Shown here one piece after another: positions 1-6,971 of a stretch of DNA of 10,834 bases. The notes beneath the pieces are model-generated. The model was not told the origin of the DNA. It ran no database searches and saw nothing but the letters and a program-made list of their open reading frames with translations. Where the stretch lies: assembly GCA_964442745.1 (NCBI GenBank), contig CAYUAI010000118.1:1-10834 (forward strand). The letters are read 5' to 3'. The stretch comes from CAYUAI01 sp964442745. GTDB lineage: Bacteria > Pseudomonadota > Gammaproteobacteria > S012-40. A program made the translations under genes and the position numbers. Position 1 is the stretch's first letter, and each line of letters opens with the position of its first letter.

Positions 1-41
1 CAAAGTGGCTTACCCTCGTTAATAATAATTATCAATCGTAT

Positions 42-125
42 TTAGAACTGCTGCGGATGAAGTACTGCCTGGGCGTCAGCAATCGATGCCTGTGCTTGAC
101 TCACACTTTGTGACGGGGAATCCAT
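42..125 (-). CDS. Possible 27-residue small ORF downstream of ubiI
   Basis: This short frame starts at an ATG that lies 5 bases after an AGAGG ribosome-binding-like stretch, and it stops at TAA. The product would be Gln/Ser/Ala-rich and ends in HPQQF. The same frame is open back to a stop that overlaps the ubiI end, which would give about 70 codons if a non-ATG start were used (ATT at 252-254, or a CTG or GTG). Those upstream codons also look protein-like (PPSQRYLVFPNKFFQLP). I recognise no family. It could be a real small downstream gene, the remnant of a longer one, or chance. The remaining bases of 1-249 show only short AT-rich repeats and no clear terminator for the ubi operon. Confidence 0.22.
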   Translation of the reverse strand: MDSPSQSVSQAQASIADAQAVLHPQQF

Positions 126-249
126 TAACACCTCTTTTTCTTGTAGGGCTGTACTAGGCGATGTTTGGCCTGGATTGTCTTTGGGGAGTTGAAAAAATTT
201 GTTGGGAAACACCAGGTATCTTTGCGACGGCGGAATGATTTTCCCATGT

Positions 250-1479
250 CTAATTTAATGGTTGACCTTTTGCCAAGGAGGGTAAGTTGTTATTAATCCC
301 CATGGCATGTTTAAGTAATCGATTTTTAACCAGTGGAGTGGCGTTAGTGAGATTGAGGCCAAGGTTTCGAATCAAAGATAAGGGCTTGGCTGAATTGCCA
401 AATAAGCGTTTTAATCCATCCACGGTGGACATCATTATTAAGTTATCACCTTTGCGCGCTCTTTCGTATTTTCTTAAGACGATTGATGAGCCGATATCCC
501 ATCTTTTTTGTCTGGCGTGGAAAATCGTTTCAGCCAACTGAGCAACGTCTAATAGCCCAAGGTTCGCACCTTGGCCCGCCAGCGGGTGAACGGTGTGTGC
601 CGCATCGCCGATCAATGCTAACCGCGATTTCGTATACTGATTGGCATGTTGAAAACGCAAAGGGAAGGCGGCTCGCTGGGTCATGGTTTTGATATTGCCC
701 AAAGGGCTATCCCCCAAGGCCGCTTGTATTGCCTGGATAAATTGTGGGTCTGTTAACGCCAGTAATTGCTTCGCTTCTGAGGAGGTATTTGACCATACTA
801 CCGAGCAATGGCCGTCACTTAAGGGTAATAACGCGAGCGGACCATGGGGCAAAAATCGCTGCCAGGCGGTATGTTGATGGTGATGTTGTGTTGTTACCGT
901 ACAGACAATCCCTTGTTGCTGGTATTGCCAGCCAGTGCAATCAATGTTTTGTTGTTGGCGAACCCAGGAGTGGGCGCCATCGGCCCCAATGATGAGTGGC
1001 GCTGTTAAGTGTTGTCCGTTGGTGAGCTCCAGCTTAGCAACTTGCGGGTTAATATTCAGTGAATGGCAGCGAATAGGTTTCAGGTAAGTGACTTTTTCGA
1101 GGTTGCTTAGTTGTGCCAGCAATCCGCCTAAAATAACTTTATTTTCAATGATATAACCAAGATAATTCTGGCCAGTATTGGCGCAGTCAAAGTGAATTTC
1201 ACCAAAGCTATTTTTGTCCCAAACATGCATTTCTAAATAAGGTGATATTCGGCGTGCTTTAATTAATGGCCAGGCGTTTAAGCTTTTGAATAGACGCTGC
1301 GAGGCAATCGTAATGGCGCTGACACGATTGTCGAAGCCGTCATAAGGCCAGTTAACTTGTGGTTCATTCGCATCAATTAACGCGGTTTTAAAACCAATTT
1401 GTCCCAAGGCGCAGGCCATGCTGGAGCCAATGATTCCACCGCCGACGATGATGACATCATAATTATCGTGTGTGCTCAT
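250..1479 (-). CDS. ubiI: UbiI-type FAD-dependent ubiquinone biosynthesis hydroxylase
   Basis: This is a flavin monooxygenase of the UbiH/UbiI/UbiF family. It hydroxylates the aromatic ring of the polyprenyl-phenol precursor of ubiquinone (C5 in E. coli UbiI) using FAD, NAD(P)H and O2, at the inner face of the membrane in the Ubi complex. The protein has 409 residues, normal for the family. The dinucleotide-binding GGGIIG motif is at residues 13-18, the GADGAHSWVRQQ (DG) motif at 165-176, and the second FAD motif GDAAHTVHPLAGQGANLG at 291-308. Its ATG overlaps the ubiH stop by 4 bases (ATGA), and AGGAG sits 7 bases upstream of the start. The ubiI assignment rather than another ring position rests on gene order (ygfB-pepP-ubiH-ubiI). 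Regiospecificity cannot be read from the sequence. Confidence 0.9.
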   Translation of the reverse strand: MSTHDNYDVIIVGGGIIGSSMACALGQIGFKTALIDANEPQVNWPYDGFDNRVSAITIASQRLFKSLNAWPLIKARRISPYLEMHVWDKNSFGEIHFDCANTGQNYLGYIIENKVILGGLLAQLSNLEKVTYLKPIRCHSLNINPQVAKLELTNGQHLTAPLIIGADGAHSWVRQQQNIDCTGWQYQQQGIVCTVTTQHHHQHTAWQRFLPHGPLALLPLSDGHCSVVWSNTSSEAKQLLALTDPQFIQAIQAALGDSPLGNIKTMTQRAAFPLRFQHANQYTKSRLALIGDAAHTVHPLAGQGANLGLLDVAQLAETIFHARQKRWDIGSSIVLRKYERARKGDNLIMMSTVDGLKRLFGNSAKPLSLIRNLGLNLTNATPLVKNRLLKHAMGINNNLPSLAKGQPLN

Positions 1480-2702
1480 AATGGGACTCCTGAGGTAAAT
1501 TTAGGCAGTTTGCTTCCCATACCCATGGCATAAGTTGCCAGCTTATGTTTCAGTGGCGGCAGGTTATTGATGGTGATTAAACCGAGTGAGCGCGCCATCA
1601 TCAATGGTGGGAAGCGATTGGAAAAAAAACGGGTGAGTCCGTTGGTAAATGCGGTGACTTGCCGTTGATCGCGTTTTCTCCATTGGGCATATTTGTGCAA
1701 AACCGTTGTTTGTCCAATATCTTGTTGTGCCTGTTGTGCTTGTATCACAATTTGCGCGAGGGTTGCTACATCACGAATGCCGAGATTAAAACCTTGGCCG
1801 GCAATGGGGTGCAGGGTCTGGGCGGCATTGCCGATAAGTACGAGACGGTGTCGATAATACTGGTTTGCCTGAGTGAGTATTAATGGATAACTCACACGTT
1901 GACTCGTGCGAATAAATTTGCCAAGACGGTATCCAAATTGGTGCTGTAAATGTGCTAAAAAATCAGTATCATTTAATGAGCAAATGGCTTGGCTATTTTC
2001 ATGGTGGCAGGTTAATACCATTGAGCATCGATTATTGCTCATGGGTAATAGAGCCACAGGGCCTTGTCCAGTAAAGCGTTCATAGGCGATATTATGATGT
2101 GCTTGGTTTGGGGTGACGGTGCTGATAATCGCTGTTTGTTGATAGTCTGATTGATGCACTGAAATACCGGCTTTTTCGCGAGCAATTGAATGACCGCCGT
2201 CGGCTGCAATGATGAGCTTTGCCGTGAGTTTTTGCCGACGACCATGCTGGAAAATGCTGAGTTTTGCATGATCGCTTAAAATATCGATATCTTGTAGGGT
2301 GGCTGGGCAGATTAAATGAAGATTGTCATATCGATTAAATGCTTGTTTTAAGGCTTGACCAATGACACGGTTTTCGACCACGTAACCGAGGGCTGGAACC
2401 TGCTCTGTGGTGCTGTCTAAGCGGGTGGTGCCAAAATTACCTCGATCAGAAATATGAATTTTTTTGATGGCCGTGCTGTTGGGTGATATTGCTTGCCACA
2501 AACCTAAACGTTGGAATATTTGGCCGCTGCCATACGCCAAGGCAATACTTCTCGCATCATAGCTGGGTTGGTTATCTGAGCGAAATGGGATGGCTTCTAT
2601 GACACCGACGGTTAAGGGTTGGTTGGCCAATGCACAGGCCATGCTCGCACCGACCATGCCGCCGCCGACAATCAATACGTCATAATCGTGGTTATTATTC
2701 AT
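1476..2702 (-). CDS. ubiH: UbiH, 2-octaprenyl-6-methoxyphenol hydroxylase
   Basis: This is a 408-residue FAD-dependent monooxygenase of ubiquinone biosynthesis. In E. coli, UbiH carries out the C1 hydroxylation. The visible motifs are GGGMVG at residues 13-18, AADGGHSIAR at 166-175, and GNAAQTLHPIAGQGFNLG at 291-308. The GNAAQTLHP form of the second FAD motif, with Asn in place of the usual Asp, is characteristic of UbiH, and this separates it from its paralogue ubiI next door. Both of its ends use 4-base ATGA overlaps, with pepP upstream and ubiI downstream, so translation is probably coupled. No strong Shine-Dalgarno precedes the start, which fits reinitiation after pepP. The two hydroxylases look like an old tandem duplication that is standard in gammaproteobacteria. 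Confidence 0.95.
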   Translation of the reverse strand: MNNNHDYDVLIVGGGMVGASMACALANQPLTVGVIEAIPFRSDNQPSYDARSIALAYGSGQIFQRLGLWQAISPNSTAIKKIHISDRGNFGTTRLDSTTEQVPALGYVVENRVIGQALKQAFNRYDNLHLICPATLQDIDILSDHAKLSIFQHGRRQKLTAKLIIAADGGHSIAREKAGISVHQSDYQQTAIISTVTPNQAHHNIAYERFTGQGPVALLPMSNNRCSMVLTCHHENSQAICSLNDTDFLAHLQHQFGYRLGKFIRTSQRVSYPLILTQANQYYRHRLVLIGNAAQTLHPIAGQGFNLGIRDVATLAQIVIQAQQAQQDIGQTTVLHKYAQWRKRDQRQVTAFTNGLTRFFSNRFPPLMMARSLGLITINNLPPLKHKLATYAMGMGSKLPKFTSGVPL

Positions 2703-4012
2703 TTTGTTGCCATTAGCTTTTCGATTGCTGCTGTGGTTTTCGGTGCGTCACAACTCAGTACTTCGTGACCTTGCTGGGTGACGAGCACATCGTCTTCAAT
2801 GCGAATACCGATATTCCACCATTTTTTATTCACGCCCTTACTTCCAGCGGGAATATAAATACCCGGTTCGATGGTGAGTACCATGCCTGGCATCAGGCGG
2901 CGCCATTTTCCGTTGATTTTATACTCACCCACATCATGCACATCCATGCCCAACCAGTGACCAGTACGGTGCATATAAAATTTTCGATAAGTTTCATTTT
3001 CAATGAGAGCTTTGATGTTACCTTTTAATAAGCCAAGTTCCACCAGTCCTTGAGTGAGTTTTTTGACAGCGGCTTGGTGAGGGGCATTCCACGTTTGTCC
3101 GGGTTTTACTTGATTGATGGCGGCTAGCTGTGCTTGCAAGACAATATCATAGATTGCTTTTTGAGGTGCCGAAAACTTTCCGTTAATGGGAAAGGTGCGG
3201 GTAATATCGGAAGCATAGTAATTGAGTTCTGCACCGGCATCGATTAATAGTAATTCTCCATTGTTTAGTTTTGTATTGTTGCTCGTGTAATGCAATGTAC
3301 AGGCATTTTGACCGCCACCAACAATGGAATTATAGGCGGGTACACCATTGTTTTTATGAAAAGTGTGCAAAATTTCAGCTTCAATTTCGTATTCGTACAT
3401 ACCTGGTCGGCAAGTGCGCATGGCTTGGCAATGTGCTTGTGATGAAAGTTTCGCCGCATTGCGCATGGTTTTTATTTCACTGGGACTTTTGCAAAGCCGC
3501 ATTTCGTGAATGATGTTGTCAAGCCTGATAATTTCGTTGGGGGCGGTAATGCCTGCCCGACTTTTTTGTTTGACCGCATTGAGCCATTGGATAAGCTGGA
3601 AGTCAAATGCCTCATGGTTACCGAGGGAATAAAAAATTTTGTCTTGGTTTTCTAGTAGCAAAGGCAGTATTTCATCTATATCTGAATAGGCATAAGCGGC
3701 GGTCGCCCCGTATTGTGCGATCGCATTTTCTAGACCGACTCGAGCGCCTGTCCAAATTTCCATTTTTGGATTTTTTTCGCGGCAAAATAAAATAAATTTC
3801 GTCGATTTTCCCTCCGCCATAATTATTGCAAGGGCTTCGGGCTCATGGAATCCTGTTAAATAGAAGAAATCACTATCTGGTCGAAACGGGTAGTCACTGT
3901 CACGGTTGCGCATGACTTCAGGGGCGGTGGGTAAGATGGCGACACTTTTTTTACCTAGATGTTGCGTAAGCAGTTTGCGACGTTTGGCAAACTCTGATAA
4001 TTTAAATGTCAT
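2699..4012 (-). CDS. pepP: Xaa-Pro aminopeptidase (aminopeptidase P)
   Basis: This is an M24 metallopeptidase that removes N-terminal residues preceding proline in cytoplasmic peptides. The protein has 437 residues, close to E. coli PepP. Residues 1-170 form the N-terminal creatinase-like domain, including RPDSDFFYLTGFHEPEA at 44-60. The rest is the pita-bread catalytic domain. All five expected dinuclear metal ligands are visible: D258 and D269 (LLLIDAGAE...ASDITRTFP), H352 (HRTGHWLGMDVHD), E382 (LTIEPGIY) and E406 (GIRIEDD). The second-shell histidines H241 and H359 are also present. It is normally next to ygfB, but here 235 bases separate them, so it may have its own promoter. A TATACT-like -10 box (minus strand, 4122-4127) is the best candidate, without a convincing -35. 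Confidence 0.96.
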   Translation of the reverse strand: MTFKLSEFAKRRKLLTQHLGKKSVAILPTAPEVMRNRDSDYPFRPDSDFFYLTGFHEPEALAIIMAEGKSTKFILFCREKNPKMEIWTGARVGLENAIAQYGATAAYAYSDIDEILPLLLENQDKIFYSLGNHEAFDFQLIQWLNAVKQKSRAGITAPNEIIRLDNIIHEMRLCKSPSEIKTMRNAAKLSSQAHCQAMRTCRPGMYEYEIEAEILHTFHKNNGVPAYNSIVGGGQNACTLHYTSNNTKLNNGELLLIDAGAELNYYASDITRTFPINGKFSAPQKAIYDIVLQAQLAAINQVKPGQTWNAPHQAAVKKLTQGLVELGLLKGNIKALIENETYRKFYMHRTGHWLGMDVHDVGEYKINGKWRRLMPGMVLTIEPGIYIPAGSKGVNKKWWNIGIRIEDDVLVTQQGHEVLSCDAPKTTAAIEKLMATK

Positions 4013-4247
4013 GGCGTCATTACTCGGTTATCGTGACTATCATTGTGAGATGGATTTGGGGGTTTGCTTGACAAGTACATCGCCGAATGTTGTGAGTGTT
4101 GCCAAGGTGCACGGCAGTTGAAGTATAAGGGTGATAACTTTTCACCGCCGTGGCTGCGCGATTGGTGCGATCAGCTCTTGCTGATACGGATACTTGGAGA
4201 CAGTAAAAAATCCCATTTTCTGTCGGTGTTGAGTAGAAATTATGCGC
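4013..4247 (-). other. Unusual gap between ygfB and pepP with a perfect hairpin
   Basis: These 235 bases interrupt what is usually a tight gene pair. They contain a perfect 6-bp stem with a 4-base loop (ATCAGC-TCTT-GCTGAT, 4170-4185) but no T-run, so it does not look like an intrinsic terminator. A minus-strand 24-codon frame (MGFFTVSK...) has no good ribosome binding site. A plus-strand open frame from a TTG at 4064 has no supporting signal either. The region could carry the pepP leader and promoter or a decayed gene; I cannot decide. Confidence 0.4.
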
Positions 4248-4829
4248 TCAATGTAACAGGCTATTGCCGTCAGCATTCGTCGTCGTGGCACTGCGTTCGT
4301 CATAGACAATAAAAACACCGATTCGTAAATATTCAACAATATCCGAATACGCTTGTTCGTTGGTTTCGTCATCTTCATCCAGGTCATATCCTGCTTTGGA
4401 TATTTCCAGGATATCTTCACAGATATCGCACGAATCGGTTGGCAGTTTAGTTAGGTCAGAGGTGCCGGCCATATTCATGCCAAATAAAAAACCTTGGCAC
4501 CAATGGGTTAAGCGTGCAATTCGATTGTCTAGCGGCTCGTCGTCATTGGGTAATAACAAACCGAGCTTGTCATCATTGTCAATGATTTCTTCAACGGTGT
4601 GGTCGTGAAGGTCCATAAGAATTTGTTGGGTGGCTTGGATGTTAACGTCTCTGGGGTCGTGGTCACCTAGTACATAAGTTAGCCAGGTATTGATGTCGCG
4701 TTTACCGGTTGTGCAAAACAAGCCACATAAAATGCCCTGTACTTCAGCCGCATCGGCTGTTGCATTCGCTTGTTGAAGTGCGATATTAACTTGGTCAAAT
4801 GAAAATGTACTCGTTTGTTTTCTAGACAT
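4248..4829 (-). CDS. ygfB: YgfB (UPF0149/YecA-family protein)
   Basis: This is a 193-residue member of the UPF0149 family. The supporting stretches are AAEVQGILCGLFCTTG (27-42), RIARLTHWCQGFLFGMNM (103-120) with the family WCQGF core, and SDIVEYLRIGVFIVYDE (162-178). The protein is helical, cytoplasmic and acidic, with runs such as DLDEDDE at 149-155. From published work, the Pseudomonas aeruginosa homologue YgfB affects ampDh3 expression and beta-lactam resistance. Whether that applies here is unknown. It starts 2 bases after the stop of the 92-residue upstream gene, which suggests one message. There is no strong Shine-Dalgarno (only GAG about 10 bases upstream), which again fits translational coupling. 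The short extension after residue 180 is low-complexity. Confidence 0.93.
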   Translation of the reverse strand: MSRKQTSTFSFDQVNIALQQANATADAAEVQGILCGLFCTTGKRDINTWLTYVLGDHDPRDVNIQATQQILMDLHDHTVEEIIDNDDKLGLLLPNDDEPLDNRIARLTHWCQGFLFGMNMAGTSDLTKLPTDSCDICEDILEISKAGYDLDEDDETNEQAYSDIVEYLRIGVFIVYDERSATTTNADGNSLLH

Positions 4830-4831
4830 GC

Positions 4832-5110
4832 TTAAAATTTCTCAATGCGCGCTTCATAGGGGAGCAATATTAAACGATATAGCTGATTTTGTATTTGTAT
4901 ATGTGAAAATCGAGTTTGGTTGAATTTGATAGTTTGGCCATCTTGTGAATAGCCAGATAAGCCAAACGATCGTTTTTTAATGAGGTCATTTAGAAGCTCT
5001 TGTAATGTGTCCTGACTCAGTGTAGCGGTGGCGTCAATGATTTTACATGGTTTACCGTGATGGGTTGTCCCTATTATTATATTTCTTTGATTATTATTTT
5101 GTAAATTCAT
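4832..5110 (-). CDS. Uncharacterised 92-residue protein, first gene of the ygfB operon
   Basis: I do not recognise this protein. It begins with an Asn/Gln-rich segment (LQNNNQRN), then IIIGTTHHGKPCKIIDATA (11-29), a likely helix (LSQDTLQELLNDLIKKR, 31-47), and a C-terminal part that alternates hydrophobic and polar residues as beta strands do (QTIKFNQTRFSHIQIQN, then LYRLILLPYEARIEKF). It has no signal peptide, membrane segment or cysteine cluster. Its stop lies 2 bases before the ygfB ATG, which is the main support that it is a real, co-transcribed gene. The ribosome binding site before its ATG is weak. Pseudomonas genomes have a small hypothetical gene in a comparable place, but I cannot establish homology from memory. 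Confidence 0.72.
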   Translation of the reverse strand: MNLQNNNQRNIIIGTTHHGKPCKIIDATATLSQDTLQELLNDLIKKRSFGLSGYSQDGQTIKFNQTRFSHIQIQNQLYRLILLPYEARIEKF

Positions 5111-5199
5111 TTGGTTAGCATTATTTTTTACGGGTCGCTCATACCATTTTAGGCAATTTTACAGAAAATAATATAGCAAGATGAGGGGGGAGGCGGGTA

Positions 5200-5310
5200 A
5201 TGGGTTATTTACGGTTAAATATTGATCGATTAGCCGGAAGTGAGCACGGTCGCATGCAAGTGAGTGGCCATCACTTTTTGACAGGTTGCTTGAGAAGCTA
5301 TTTGCTTTGA
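5200..5310 (+). CDS. Possible 36-residue small protein with a very strong ribosome binding site
   Basis: The ATG follows a purine-rich GGGGGGAGGCGGGTA, in which GGAGG lies 6 bases before the start. This is one of the best Shine-Dalgarno matches in the window. The product begins MGYLRLNIDRLAG, has a His/Gly stretch (GHHFLTG) and ends RSYLL. It has no membrane segment or known motif. It lies in a long gene-poor region upstream of the zap genes, so it could be an upstream peptide or a regulator-like leader. The G-run may equally be a chance sequence. Without homologues it remains a candidate. Confidence 0.3.
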   Translation: MGYLRLNIDRLAGSEHGRMQVSGHHFLTGCLRSYLL

Positions 5311-5538
5311 TGATTTACCAAGATCTATTTTGATGAGATAATCTGGGGCCGTGCATTACATAAACGAAAAAATAGCGTGTTAATACTGACATTGGGCAAC
5401 CTGTTTTCTGAAGAATTGTTTTATTAGTGCTCAATATGTGCAAATATCATTCAGCTCGCTTAGCATTTGTAGTGTTGTAATGATTATTTGATGTGCTCAA
5501 ATCACAAAAACACGATTGTCATCAGCTTTATTGAGGTC

Positions 5539-5566
5539 TTGGTTTTGCAAGGCTGAAAAATATATG
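5539..5566 (+). promoter_or_regulatory. Candidate promoter for the ZapB-like/zapA operon
   Basis: TTGGTT and TATATG are separated by 16 bases, which would put a start near 5573 and give a leader of about 80 bases. The match to the sigma-70 consensus is moderate and nothing else supports it. Confidence 0.3.
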
Positions 5567-5655
5567 GACTGGACTAACAACGATTAGTAAAAGTGTACAT
5601 TTTATTAGCGTAGTGTTCGTTAATAAATCAGAAATTACAAAATTTAGGCTGCCCA

Positions 5656-5910
5656 ATGTCGGTTAATACTGTGAAAAATCCAAATGAGTTGTATGAGAGT
5701 GCGGGTATCAGAGAGCTCGAAGATGGTATTGAAGATTTAATTCGGTTATGTAATCGACTGCGCGAAGAAAACAATGCTTTAAAAGCTAAGCAATCGATTT
5801 TGCTTGCCGAGTGTTCTGAACTTGTTGGCCAGAATGGTACGGCACTGAATCGAGTGGGGTCTATTATTACTCGCTTAAAAGATATGGAACATGAAACACA
5901 TGAGAGTTGA
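5656..5910 (+). CDS. ZapB-like coiled-coil cell-division-associated protein (TIGR02449 type)
   Basis: This is an 84-residue, mostly helical protein. Residues 17-77 are rich in heptad-like Leu/Ile positions with charged residues (GIEDLIRLCNRLREENNALK, 24-43). Small coiled-coil genes of this kind sit directly upstream of zapA in many gammaproteobacteria. They are thought to resemble ZapB, which joins ZapA to the division apparatus at the Z-ring; that role here is inferred from family and position. The ATG is preceded by AGG with 7-base spacing. The 3' end overlaps the start of zapA by 20 bases (11 if the second zapA ATG is used), so translation is probably coupled. It is similar in length to ZapB of E. 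coli, but the two are not closely alike in sequence. Confidence 0.85.
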   Translation: MSVNTVKNPNELYESAGIRELEDGIEDLIRLCNRLREENNALKAKQSILLAECSELVGQNGTALNRVGSIITRLKDMEHETHES

Positions 5911-6247
5911 ACCTATAGCGGTTACTATTCAAATTCTTGGTAAAGATTACCGAATTGCGTGCCCGGAAGGAGAGCGTGATGGTTTGCTGGCATCGGCTAA
6001 GTACCTTGAGAACACGATGCGTGATATTCGTTCAGGTGGTAAAGTTGTCGGCAGTGAACGAATCGCTGTGATGGCCGCGTTGAATATTGCGCATGAGCTA
6101 TTGCTTAAGGAGCATGAAGTGCAGAACAAGGGCAATGCGCTTAAGTTGCGATTGCAAGGTTTGCAAGAACGCATTGAAGGTGCTTTAGACGGTGGGGCTA
6201 ACATAGAGGATGCGGATGCTGCGGAGACGAGCCAGTTACATGTTTAG
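5891..6247 (+). CDS. zapA: Cell division protein ZapA
   Basis: ZapA binds FtsZ and cross-links its protofilaments, stabilising the Z-ring at midcell. The protein has 118 residues, typical of the family. The N-terminal strand region VTIQILGKDYRIACPEGE (11-28) and the signature GSERIAVMAALNIAHELL (54-71) are clear, followed by the dimer/tetramer coiled coil at about 68-98 and an acidic tail. An in-frame second ATG at 5900 would give a product three residues shorter (MRVEPIAV...), and neither start has a decisive ribosome binding site. It overlaps the ZapB-like gene upstream. The order zapA, 6S RNA, ygfA downstream is the classic gammaproteobacterial arrangement. Confidence 0.95.
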   Translation: MKHMRVEPIAVTIQILGKDYRIACPEGERDGLLASAKYLENTMRDIRSGGKVVGSERIAVMAALNIAHELLLKEHEVQNKGNALKLRLQGLQERIEGALDGGANIEDADAAETSQLHV

Positions 6248-6548
6248 CGGCCGCATATTTGTGGGTCTACGGATTGTTGGTACCTGGTAATTGATATCTC
6301 ACAATAACGTACTATTTGAAACGAGTAGATAGGTGGTATATGGGGATTTATTGCCTATTTTGAATGCGTATTGATCACGTTGATGATTGGCCGTGTTTTA
6401 TTGCTGCGACGGAGACGTTGTGGTTTTTAGTTTTGCTGCAGGCGACTATAATTAGGGTTGTATTGTTCTTCTATTTAGGTGAAAATCTGGCGAAGGATAT
6501 TGATTGAGTTTGTAAAAAGGCGCTTTAGCGTATAAAGATCATAAATTT
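6248..6548. other. Intergenic stretch between zapA and the 6S promoter
   Basis: No convincing gene is present. The region starts with a GCGGCCGC palindrome just after the zapA stop. It contains a few 7- to 20-codon frames without supporting signals, and a perfect TATAAT at 6447-6452 that may be an upstream 6S promoter. I see no strong intrinsic terminator immediately after zapA. Confidence 0.5.
6424..6452 (+). promoter_or_regulatory. Candidate distal promoter upstream of 6S RNA
   Basis: A perfect -10 box TATAAT (6447-6452) is preceded, at 17-base spacing, by a poor -35 (TTTTTA). A transcript starting near 6459 would run about 150 bases into 6S RNA. In E. coli, ssrS has a proximal and a distal promoter and the longer precursor is processed. 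The layout here is similar but unproven. Confidence 0.35.
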
Positions 6549-6569
6549 CATGGGGTTGCTCCATGTTTT
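6549..6569 (+). terminator. Weak hairpin with T-run just before the 6S promoter
   Basis: CATGG and CCATG form a 5-bp stem around a 7-base loop, followed at once by TTTT. It could partly end zapA or distal transcripts before the 6S promoter. The stem is short, so confidence is low. Confidence 0.25.
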
Positions 6570-6571
6570 GA

Positions 6572-6602
6572 TTGACTAATCAGCGTGATAGTGTGGTATG
6601 TT
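6572..6602 (+). promoter_or_regulatory. Proximal promoter of the 6S RNA gene
   Basis: TTGACT at 6572-6577 and TATGTT at 6597-6602 are 19 bases apart. The -10 carries a TG two bases upstream (TGgTATGTT), an extended -10 that can offset the long spacer. The start predicted 7 bases downstream, near 6609, falls exactly at the beginning of the closing stem of 6S RNA. Confidence 0.55.
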
Positions 6603-6608
6603 TTTGAT

Positions 6609-6800
6609 TTGGTGTCTTCTGCTGTGTTGGTAAGCTTTCGGGTAAATTCTTGAGCCGATAAGATATATTTCCGGGGGCGACAACGTTGATGTCGTGTGCA
6701 TGTCCGCTTGGCCGGAAAGCCTAACATGTCAACTGACGTTCCCACTTGAACTTTAGGGTTCAGGGACAAAGAAAGCGACCGCATGAGTGGAAGATACCTT
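6609..6800 (+). ncRNA. ssrS: 6S RNA (SsrS), regulator of sigma-70 RNA polymerase
   Basis: 6S RNA mimics an open promoter and sequesters sigma-70 RNA polymerase in stationary phase. I identify it by position (zapA-6S-ygfA), by stretches shared with E. coli 6S as I remember it (TTGAGCCGATA; GAAAGCCTAACA against GAGAAGCCTTAAA; the CTTGAAC...GGTTCAG hairpin), and by hand folding. The closing stem pairs GGTGTCTTC (6611-6619) with GAAGATACC (6790-6798). Inside it, GCTTTC pairs with GAAAGC. The apical arm pairs TTTCCGG (6668-6674) with CCGGAAA (6712-6718). The small 3'-strand hairpin pairs 6745-6751 with 6758-6764. The length of about 190 bases matches the family. The ends are estimated to within a few bases. 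No strong intrinsic terminator follows, so read-through into ygfA is likely, as in E. coli. Confidence 0.93.
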
Positions 6801-6971
6801 CCCTTCTCTCGCCAATGATGCTGACGTGGCGGTGCCCCTACGACGATGCTCATTGCTGTTCGTTACATCGCTTGGCGCTTGCTGTGTGAGATGGTTGGCG
6901 TGAACGCTGGATTCTCGGCTTGCTCATTGGCATAGTCAATCACTTCGTATTTAAGAAAGCAGAGGGGACAC

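Larger units (their letters stand above)
5111..5655. promoter_or_regulatory. Divergent intergenic region between the ygfB and zap operons
   Basis: These 545 bases separate two divergent operons and must hold both promoters. On the minus side, AT-rich stretches just upstream of 5110 include TAAAAT and TATGAG, which are possible -10 boxes without a good -35. On the plus side the best candidate lies at 5539-5566. An eight-base direct repeat GTGCTCAA occurs at 5427-5434 and 5493-5500, the second inside a near-palindrome TGTGCTCAAATCACA. One 36-codon frame (5200-5310) is listed separately. I see no RNA gene here. Confidence 0.5.

Noticed and set aside
4064..4312. 82-codon plus-strand frame from a TTG start
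   Set aside because: It runs antisense into the end of ygfB, has no ribosome binding site and an odd Cys-rich composition without a recognisable motif.
5492..5506. CRP-like site TGTGCTCAAATCACA upstream of the zap genes
   Set aside because: The half-sites are one base too close for the CRP consensus, and the left half lacks the final A; it may be chance in AT-rich DNA.
6811..6832. CGCCA...TGGCG hairpin after 6S RNA as an intrinsic terminator
   Set aside because: The stem is only 5 bp with a 12-base loop and no T-run follows.
6548..6853. 101-codon minus-strand frame
   Set aside because: It lies antisense to 6S RNA, whose structure fully accounts for this sequence.
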